Source: Lobosporangium transversale
Lineage: Eukaryota > Mortierellomycota > Mortierellomycetes > Mortierellales > Mortierellaceae
DNA: 64,000 nt
Assembly: GCF_002105155.1 (NCBI RefSeq)
Contig: NW_019029023.1
Location: forward strand, 1-64,000
Direction of reading: 5' to 3'
Of the stretch, positions 55,765 to 64,000 are shown piece by piece. The notes below the pieces were generated by a model. That model ran no database searches and was not told the origin of the DNA. It saw nothing but the letters and a program-made list of their open reading frames with translations. Every line of letters starts with the position of its first letter. The stretch's first letter is position 1. The position numbers were made by a program, and so were the translations under genes.

Positions 55765-57392
55765 CTGACCGAGTCATATCGCTGAAATACCAGAAGCCCT
55801 TATGCATCAACCTGAAGATCGATAAGGTATGAAGCGATACTTTTATCCTATCATCAAAGGCTTGCAATATCCAATGACAAGGTTTTTTTTTTTTTTTTTT
55901 TCCCATTGCCTTGCCCTCCTTTAACTCACATAGTTTTTATGATCAAAGCTCTACTAGGAAATTATATTGAGCTTATTGATCTACTTGGCCCAAACTCGAT
56001 GTTGTGTTGTGGTGGCGTGTCCATCACGTGAGCATGATTGAAGTTCTGTTGCTCTGTCATTCTTCATGTGTTGATCATTCTTCATTTCTATTCACCAATC
56101 TACAAACTCCGTTCAATGGTAATTTAGTTTTTAATCAGGCACTGGTGATTAATGGAGAAGATATAAATGTTTTTTTTTTTTTTTTTTTTTTTTATCTTTC
56201 CTCATTCTTTTGCTTGGAATCACAAGGGTGCTACGATGATAAAAAGCTAGTCTGGATTTAACCAGCTGTTCGCCCGACAACAAAGATGTGGAGGCGACAG
56301 TATTTTGTGTTTGAATTGAAGATTGGTTACACTTGACCTGAGCACCTTATTCTCGTTACGGCAAATAAGAATGAGGATTAGAAATAAGAATGAGAATAAA
56401 AAGTGAAGAGCAGAGTAAGCCTACTGACTTTATGTTTTTGATATTTTCATCTGTGCACTTTCTTGATAGGGAGCCAAGAATAGGAGGATGGGCGGTTAGA
56501 TTTTTTTTTTATTTATTTTTAATTTGCCGCCATTTCTTAATATCTTGATGCAAAGATGCATTGACTTTCGAAACACGGTATAGACTAGGAATTGGATATA
56601 GAGAGGTTTTATTCTTTATTAAAGAGATACTACGAGGGTGTATGGACTACGGATGAGATCTAGGATGAAGAAGAGTAGAAGCAGATTGGAACACGAGTCA
56701 AAGTGAAGAAACCAAACCTTAGAGCAACAGGGCTGTTGTTGGAGCAGAGCGATTTGCCCCTTTGTGTGTTGAATAGGATCTGTCGCAGGATCGAGTCCAG
56801 AGGGGTGTGAGTCGTTCTGTTTGAAGTGCAGAGCATAAGACCTGAAAGAGGAGCCGGCCAATGGGTGATGAATAAGAAACAAAAAAAAAAAAAAGAAAAG
56901 AGAAAAAAGAAAAAAGAAAAAAAAAAAAAAGAAAAAAAAGGTATTTGATAATGATGATGATGGATGATGATGGACGATGATGGATGATGGAGAAGAGAGA
57001 GGTAGAGAGAGTATGTGTGCTAGTTGCTAGTTTTGTAGTACGTGTAGTAAAGTGAGTAAAGGATAGGCATGTGGATGGAACAGGAACAGAAAAGGAACAG
57101 CGCAAAATAAATGGATGGAATAGAACAGAAAAAATGTTTCTCTTTTCCTTAATGCCCTTTCCCCCCTCCTGTACTCTGACCTGTCATTTGTCAATTACTC
57201 TCTTGATCCCCCTTCTCTTTACCCCTCCCTTTCCTCTATCTTTTTTTTTTTTTTTTTTCCCATTGCCCTTTTGCGCCTTTCTATCCCCCTGTTCATCTTT
57301 TTTCTTTCTGTTTCTTTCTCAATCTCCTTCTCTTTGTCATACATAACGCATATCTCAACCTTCGACAACATTCCACTTCTCTTCTTCTCTGT

Positions 57393-57427
<35 letters not shown>

Positions 57428-59130
57428 CGTACGCATATACAAATATATACAAATATATACATATATATATATTTATATATACTTTTACATATTGCTTGCT
57501 GGACCAGACCACTTCACCAAAACATATTTCACTTATCCTGCTTTGATCACTAACTGCTTTTCATCCATCTGCTGGTAAGTCATTGATCATCTCCTTGACT
57601 TTAAATGATACATTAACAATTGTTTATACAACCCCCTTCCATCATGAATGCACTCGTGTTTCAATTCCTAGACTTTTTTTTTTTTCTTTTCCTTTATTTA
57701 TTGTGGTGCTTCTTGTTGTAAAGTCCACTATCGTAACGGTTTGAGGTTATCGAAACGTTCACATGCATGATCTTTGTCTTCACTAGTCTGGAAAATTTAA
57801 GCAGCTTCATAATCGATGAAAGGGCTATGTTACTATGTGACAGGGCTAAATGATCTTCTCAGTTACCGTTGTTCCAAGTCACGTTCACCCATTCACACGA
57901 ACATACATAAACCAAACCATATTGGATTATCACCAATAAGTTGTTTTTTTTTTAAAAGGGATAGAAAAAAGAATGAAAACATCTTTGAGAATGGGTGAAA
58001 AGTGATGCAGTATACAGGGACAACAGATGGATACGTTACTGCTATTCGACTCTCTTTTTTTTTTTTTTTTTTTTTTCTTGTTCGATCCCTGATTTCTTCT
58101 TTTCTGAATGCCGCATAATGTTTTTTTTTTTTTTTTTTTTTTTTTTTTGTTTGGGTGCTGGTGCCTGAAAATATACTTTCCATATTCAGTCCATGCGCGA
58201 TAAGGGAGCAGGGTGTTTCTTAAACTTTGAATGGATCATGTTTGAATAGTATTATGTTATATCTGTATTTATATATATATATTTATATGTATATATGCAT
58301 TTATATCCTTACACATGTGTGTATGCTTGACATGCTTTAGATATGCTTTGGATGTGCTTTGGATGTGCTTTGGATATGCGTTGAATATCTCCCCTTCCTC
58401 CTCCTCTTGGTCTAGTGAGGGTGTTGTTGTTCACAGCATCAAAAAGGCTGGACCAGACCATTCAAAACCCAAGAGCCACTAAGCTGTGTGTGTAAAGGTG
58501 TGCCTGATAGAGGCTATTATAGGCCATGTCCCGCGCTTGTTTTTTTTCTTTTGCTCCCTCTCTTTAATGTTTTCACCGACGTTTTTTTTTTCTTTCCTTT
58601 TCTTTTTCTTCACTGAACCAACAGAATAGAAGCAAACTTAGACAGCATAATATATTCCTGTTTAGTGCTTAGTCTTGCTATTCAGAATCTATTCAATCAC
58701 AATCCAAATTTCTATCGCCTTCCTCCCCCCCTCTTACGACTCTCTTTCTCTTGACGTTATAAATCCCGCCCTTTGCCTTTCCCTCTCTTTTTCTCTTTTT
58801 CTCTTTTTCTTCTTCTTTGTTTCCTCTGTTTCTGTCTCTTCAACTCTGTATTCTACTCAAAACCCCAACTGACTCTTTCTTCTCTGTCTTTTCCTCTTTC
58901 TCTGCTTCTCGCTTCTCTTTCTGACTTTAATATCTATTCTTCTTTTTTCACTCTCTCCTCTCGATCCGGCTTCTTGGTAGTACAAAAGAGCTTTACCACA
59001 GAACACATACAACAATCATCCTCTCTGCTTGCTCCTTTTTTTTTTTTTTTTCTTTCAATTCAAATCCTTCATTCCAATCCCTCCCTCCTCTTTCCCCTTT
59101 CCTCTCTCTTGCCAACAGCCATCCCAATCA
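54113..59130. other. Long intergenic, low-complexity interval
   Basis: No supportable coding region. Contains the GTGTGAA minisatellite, A/T runs (55735, 55883, 56170, 56880-56940, 57399, 58056, 58119), AT-rich stretches near 57430-57480 and 58260-58310, and a strongly pyrimidine-rich segment (58730-59130) that is probably the 5' untranslated region of the next gene. Confidence 0.6.
54191..54260 (+). repeat. GTGTGAA minisatellite
   Basis: About nine imperfect copies of a 7-bp unit (TGTGAAG) with two interruptions, upstream of the HERP-like gene. Confidence 0.8.
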
Positions 59131-60026
59131 ATGGATCTTCAATATCAATACGCTAGTTCGGCCCCTGGCCCATATTATTATCCACCACAACAGCAACAGC
59201 AACAACAACAGTTGACACATCCACTCGATTACGATTACAGTCATGATGACCAACTAGGCTATCCCAGCAGTAACACTGACCAACTATATCACCGTGATAT
59301 GGACCCTTATCACACCAACACCAAACAATCAAGTTCAGACTCCTATACCAGCACTGGTTCCCACAGCACCAAAACCAATAGAAACAAGTCCAAGAACTCC
59401 AATCAATCAGACACAAACGATGTTCAACCCACAAAGACACACAAGGGAAAGGTCTTTCAATGCACCGGCTTTGGTGACTGTCGCATGGTCTTTACACGTA
59501 GCGAGCATTTGGCTCGTCATGCTCGGTAAGAATTTTTTTTTATTTTTATTTTTTTTGGTACTCAACTCAGGAACAAAAGAAAAAAAGAAAAAAAGAAAAA
59601 AAAAAAAACTGAGACTACTAGGTAAAAAGGGAAAAAAGCTGGGTCCCCTTTGGATATAGAGCTCGGTATATAGAAAGCTTATTGTTGTCTGTGTATTTGT
59701 GTATGCTGTGTATGCATCTGTGTGTCTGTGTCTGTGTGTGTTGTGTGTATACTGGTTTGTTGGCTTGGACCAGGTTGAATGATGAAAATGAAAAAAAAAA
59801 AAAAAAAGGATTATGTCATAAAATTCCGATACAAACATTCTCCGCTGCAGCCCCCAGCTTGGATGTCACAATGAAATATGCGCTCCAGCTAAAAAGAGAT
59901 AACAACAACAAAATAAGCATTACCAGGGTTGGATGCATTAACTGTGCCGATTGCGTCGATCTCTCTGCACCTTGGGTAATAAACATTCAAGGAGAAAAGA
60001 GACTAGTAACGATGTATCATCATTAT

Positions 60027-60057
<31 letters not shown>

Positions 60058-61965
60058 CTATTGGCTCTATCTATCATGACAATTGACTGCAAATGGCCAC
60101 CTCAACTTAAAGTTCATTTGACAATAACGTCCACACCTGCTCTTTATTTATTTTATTTTTATTTTTATTTTTATTTTTTTAAAGCTCTGAACACAGCAAT
60201 TACAACACGTTGCTATTAAGATTTTGGTCATCTTGGGGAACCCATACACATTCAAAAAAAAAAAAAAAAAAAAATTAGACAAAAGCGGATATTGTTTGAC
60301 GTTGCCTTTACATACTTCATCCCTCAATCCTATTATCAACGTTTCAATCTGATTTGACACTGTTTAAAACGACATCATCCTTAGCGAAATGTGCTCTAGT
60401 CTTGACGCGTCGAAACTAACTAGCCTTCTTTTCTATCCCGTCATCCTATTCTCTTTTTTTTTTTTTTTTTTTTTTATTTTATTATTATTTTTTATAGAAA
60501 ACATACTGGTGAAAAGCCCTTCCAATGTGTAGTAGATGGATGCACTCGAATGTTCAGTCGCTTTGACAACATGGTGCAGCACACTCAGACTCATACCAAG
60601 GGTGCTGATGGTGAAACGGCTGAAAGCATTGCAAATAAGATCGCTATCGAGAGTCGTCGAAAGAGTGAGGCCGGTCATCTTAATGGGTCCGTATTCCGTC
60701 GTGGAAGCATCAAGGGAACAAGGGCCAAGCGTGGCTCCATTTCCTCCGGATCGGGTTCAGAGGCCCCAAGGAAGAGCCGCCATGAACGTGTGCAATCCAT
60801 GCCTTCGCTGACCATGACCCCTGATGTTCCCCAGAATGAGCGTTCTTCCACTCCAGTCTGGCAATCGTCCGTGACCCCTTTGTCATCATCCCCCTTGTCG
60901 GCAAGCAAGCTGCAACGGCAGCGGTCAAAGACCCTTGGAAAAGAAACTGGTAAAATCCGTAAGAGACAAGACTCGATTCGAGACCGTCGAGGATCTCTAG
61001 AGTCCTCAATCAATCTTGCCACTGCCGAAACATGGTATGCATCCAAGTTGCATCATCGAACAAGCCTTGACTTTGGACTCGATCAACATTCATTCCTGGC
61101 AAACACAGACAGGCACAATGACGTCCATCACATGGGCGCTCCACTCCCTCCTTTGGGTTATAATCCTCCAGATCAGGGGCATCCCTATGGTGGTTCATAT
61201 ACATTTGATCAGCAACAACAACAACAACAACAGCAGCAGCAGCAACAACTCCCTTCTTTCTCGCGTTTAAGACACCCTCTGTCACCTGCTCACTCGTCTC
61301 ATTCTGATGACATGGATTCGGATGACGGTAGTGTCCATGACCGTAGCCATTTCCATCATCGCAAACAATCCTCCGAAGACTACTATCGTCCGAGCTTCCC
61401 TATAGAATCAAGTCCCAGGTCGAGTGTTGTTTCTTTGGAAGAATGTAAGCTTCCACCGCTCCGAACTTCATTGTTCCTACCAGAGATCAAGCCTCGGCTC
61501 CCTTCTATTTCTTATGGGAGATTCCGATCACAGAGCATCACCGATGGCTGTGCACCACATCTGGATCACCCGCCCACGAAGACACGCCGACTATCACTCG
61601 TTGATCTGAATGCTCCTATTCAAGAGGCCAAGAAAGCAGTACACTATTCATCCGATCTGTCCGAGAGGGACATGCATGGTGGATCACCTGCTCCAGCAAA
61701 TGGCGTGGATGTGTCCGAGGACGAGATGAAGGCGCTTGAGGCCTTTGGAGAACTCTGGTCTCAGGGTAGGGACGTTGAGATGACAAAAACAAACACAGCT
61801 AGCCAGCGGTTTCGATCTATTTCACCATGTATCAAATCAGAATTCTCATCATACGACGCACCCGTACCTGGACCCGACTCTGGGCGTCGTGGAACGTTTG
61901 GGGAGGATGAAAATACATTCCAAAGTTACCGACCTTTGAGGAACATGGCCATGCATCTCGACTGA
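59131..61965 (+). CDS. C2H2 zinc-finger transcription factor
   Basis: Exons 59131-59525 and 60498-61965, with a 972-bp intron (CG/GTAAGA to TAG), code for 620 residues. Two adjacent fingers, at about 112-167, follow a polyGln N-terminus: C-x5-C-x12-H-x3-H ([22 protein letters not shown]) and C-x4-C-x12-H-x3-H ([21 protein letters not shown]), linked by TGEKPF. The pair resembles the Msn2/Usv1/Adr1 group, which bind short C/G-rich stress or carbon-response sites. The intron separates the last His of finger 1 from its linker. A long Ser/Pro/Gln-rich tail with an acidic, possibly activating end follows. The target genes are unknown. Confidence 0.9.
59526..60497 (+). other. Large intron of the zinc-finger gene
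   Basis: 972 bp, several times longer than other introns here (61-189 bp). Contains TG- and CAT-type microsatellites, and A and T runs at 59795-59810, 60257-60276 and 60457-60475. No gene or RNA recognised. Confidence 0.75.
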
Positions 61966-62992
61966 AACAAACACACGGTTATGATGTTTTAGGTATAGGG
62001 TGATGACGAACTTGTGTGTATATGTGTGGAAAAGCCATAAGCCACCTTATGCACTCATGCGATATGTTCTACACATTTTTTTTTTTTTTTTTTTACCACC
62101 AGTTTATTTTCATTGCATCATATTCTACCCTCTTTTTTTTTTTTTTTGTTTCTTTTTTTTCTGTGTAAATATTTTATTTCTTTTTTTTTTCTTCTCCTTT
62201 TTTTTTCCGTATTTCTACCTGTAGTTTTATGCCATATACATCATCCTGCTTTGTGTTTTGCCTCACTAGCATGAAAGAGAAAATGAGAAAAGAGGCCCTG
62301 CGCCCTCTTTTCAGGCACACGTTTTGTTCTTTTTGTATTACGATGTTTAGTTTATCAGTGTTGCAAATAAATAAATAAATAAATAAATTAAAATATACAC
62401 ATACATATATATAATGATATATAATAGAGTATAATATGTAACATATCCAATCCAATTCTTGAATTGACGCAATTAAAAACTGGGGCATATTTACAATTTT
62501 TTTGTCAGAGAAAACCAACAGAGGTTGGTCAATGACTAGTTTGTGATAAGGTAAACAATGCGGACTAAATATTAGCAACACTTGTTTGGATTCGAAAGGT
62601 GCGGACGAAAATCTCTTGTGGGTTCCACCGCCCTGAATTTTTTATTTCTTCTCTGCGGCCTTTTTTTTTTTTTTTTTTTTTTCCCTCCGTTTCTTCTGTA
62701 CCAATAGTAATTAGTGAAGGGTAAACTCAAAGAATATGTAATTATCACCATCATCATCACCATCATAGTCATAACAGGAAAAAAAAAAAAAAAACACACA
62801 GGAGGCGTCATCAGGGATGATTTTTTCAAATATCATTGCCTAATATTTTGACTTTGGAAACTAAGAAAAAGCTAAAAGTTAAGCTAGAGCCACGTTAACG
62901 AAAAAGGAAATTAGGATGCATTTGTAAAAGGAAAATAAAAACATTGTTATCGTGATATCGTGATATCGTTACATATGTTATATACATACTAA

Positions 62993-63044
62993 CTTTCATA
63001 CTAGCTTTCATACTAGCTTTCATACTAGCTTTCATACTAGCTTT
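62993..63044 (+). repeat. 12-bp tandem repeat
   Basis: 4.3 perfect copies of CTTTCATACTAG. Confidence 0.9.
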
Positions 63045-63819
63045 AGTGCGGTCATGATGATGGTTCCTGAACCGGGTGTTTTGTTATTTTATAATATTTT
63101 ATATTATTTTATTTTTTCAAACTATTACAGAGTATCGAACATTTATGCAAAAAAAACCATTTTGGCCGAACAGCAGAATCTGGTAAAGCTTATCTTAGTC
63201 TACATCGAGGAAAAAAAAAAAAAACAATTATGCGTTCTAAAAAGTATTGTATATACGTATATATATTATATATATATGCACCTTTTAAAAGCAATGTCTT
63301 CAACTATACTTTCCCTCTCTCTTTTTTTTTTTTTTTTTAATTTTTTTTTTTTCTTCTTGAAAGAAAAGGGTTGTTTTCTAGTAAAAGTGATATCGCATCT
63401 TCGTCGATAATCGAAAAATAAACATTTTTCTTGCTTTTCTTTTGCTGGGTATAGGCATAATGACGCGATATGCTTGTCATCTTTCTCCCTCCCGTGAGTT
63501 TATGCAATGCAAGAGATATTATATATAACATTATACTATATATATTATATTGTATTGTATTATATATTTTATTACTCTATGTGTATATGTCATGTTATTT
63601 ATCATTAGATCACCATTTTATACATTATACAGATACTCTTTAAAGACTGAATTGATCGGTCGGTGGCTGATTTCTGTGACGAGCTTTGTAACTGTTACTG
63701 AGCTGCACACTTTATGATATCCTCCGGAGGTCTTTTAGGCTCATAATCATGAAATCAAATCAAAGCAAATAAAATTTCACCTCGTTTTATTTCGTTATCA
63801 TATAAATATATATATATAC

Positions 63820-63905
63820 ATACAGAGAGAGAAAGAGAGAATGAGAGAGAGAGAGAAAGAGAGAGAGAATGAGAGAGAGAAAGAGAGATTGAAAGAAAGA
63901 AAGAA
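63820..63905 (+). repeat. GA-rich microsatellite
   Basis: (GA)n with AAAGAGAG and AATGAGAG variants. Confidence 0.85.
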
Positions 63906-64000
63906 GACTTTCATATGCAACACTGCCGTTGTTGTCTTTATTTTCTTTCTCTCTCGGTTCACAAATAGTGGTATACAATGTTGTGTTGTATTGTTGGTTT

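Larger units (their letters stand above)
61966..64000. other. 3' flank and AT-rich intergenic region
   Basis: Poly-T rich 3' region of the zinc-finger gene (62078-62210), TA-rich stretches and microsatellites. No gene supported. Confidence 0.55.

Noticed and set aside
57490..58460. GCTGGACCAGACCA at 57497 and 58447 as a regulatory pair
   Set aside because: A 14-base match without any other shared flank; could be chance or an old duplication.
59659..60086. Separate gene within the zinc-finger intron
   Set aside because: Frames are driven by TG and CAT microsatellites with no domain, and consensus splice sites span the whole interval.

Overview
The window looks like nuclear DNA of an early-diverging fungus, most likely Mucoromycota (Mucorales- or Mortierella-like). 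The reasons are short spliceosomal introns, Ty3/gypsy chromoviruses, several Tc1/mariner lineages, a Crinkler-type header, GDP-fucose and fucosyltransferase genes, and a DUF6589-type protein. The phylum is inferred; no rRNA or tRNA marker was seen.

1-23.4 kb is a nest of mobile elements. Chromovirus B (2102-8863) lies inside an older pol relic, and each of its two LTRs is hit by a different Tc1-like element. An inverted B fragment abuts chromovirus C (11522-about 17416). Gag and pol of both B and C are joined across an in-frame GGGAAAM slippery heptamer. Several Tc1/mariner relics (A, D, D2, E, F) and a family of about 100-bp palindromic, hAT-like MITEs with 8-bp target duplications punctuate the region. 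One MITE sits inside the C LTR and was copied with it; a diverged LTR at 17.5-17.8 kb keeps the empty site.

23.4-38.8 kb is a host gene block: a Crinkler header exon with a decayed Tc1 where its intron should continue, a Golgi-type glycosyltransferase candidate, two intact GT10 alpha-1,3-fucosyltransferases plus a broken third copy, GDP-mannose 4,6-dehydratase (first step to GDP-fucose), a GT61-family glycosyltransferase, and an OPT oligopeptide transporter. The glycosyltransferases and the sugar-nucleotide enzyme together look like a fucosylated-glycan cluster.

38.8-43.5 kb is largely non-coding but holds a decayed second OPT gene. 43.5-51.5 kb is bounded by inverted, about 125-bp related ends that start CAGTG. 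Inside are a RecQ-type helicase C-terminal half, a nuclease-like spliced gene and a DUF6589-type gene with one nonsense codon. It is the best candidate for an undescribed mobile unit.

52-64 kb is ordinary host sequence: a HERP-like ERAD gene (ubiquitin-like domain plus membrane hairpin), a long low-complexity interval, and a two-finger C2H2 transcription factor with polyglutamine tracts and a 972-bp intron. Long poly-A/T runs are frequent in the host segments and nearly absent from the mobile ones.
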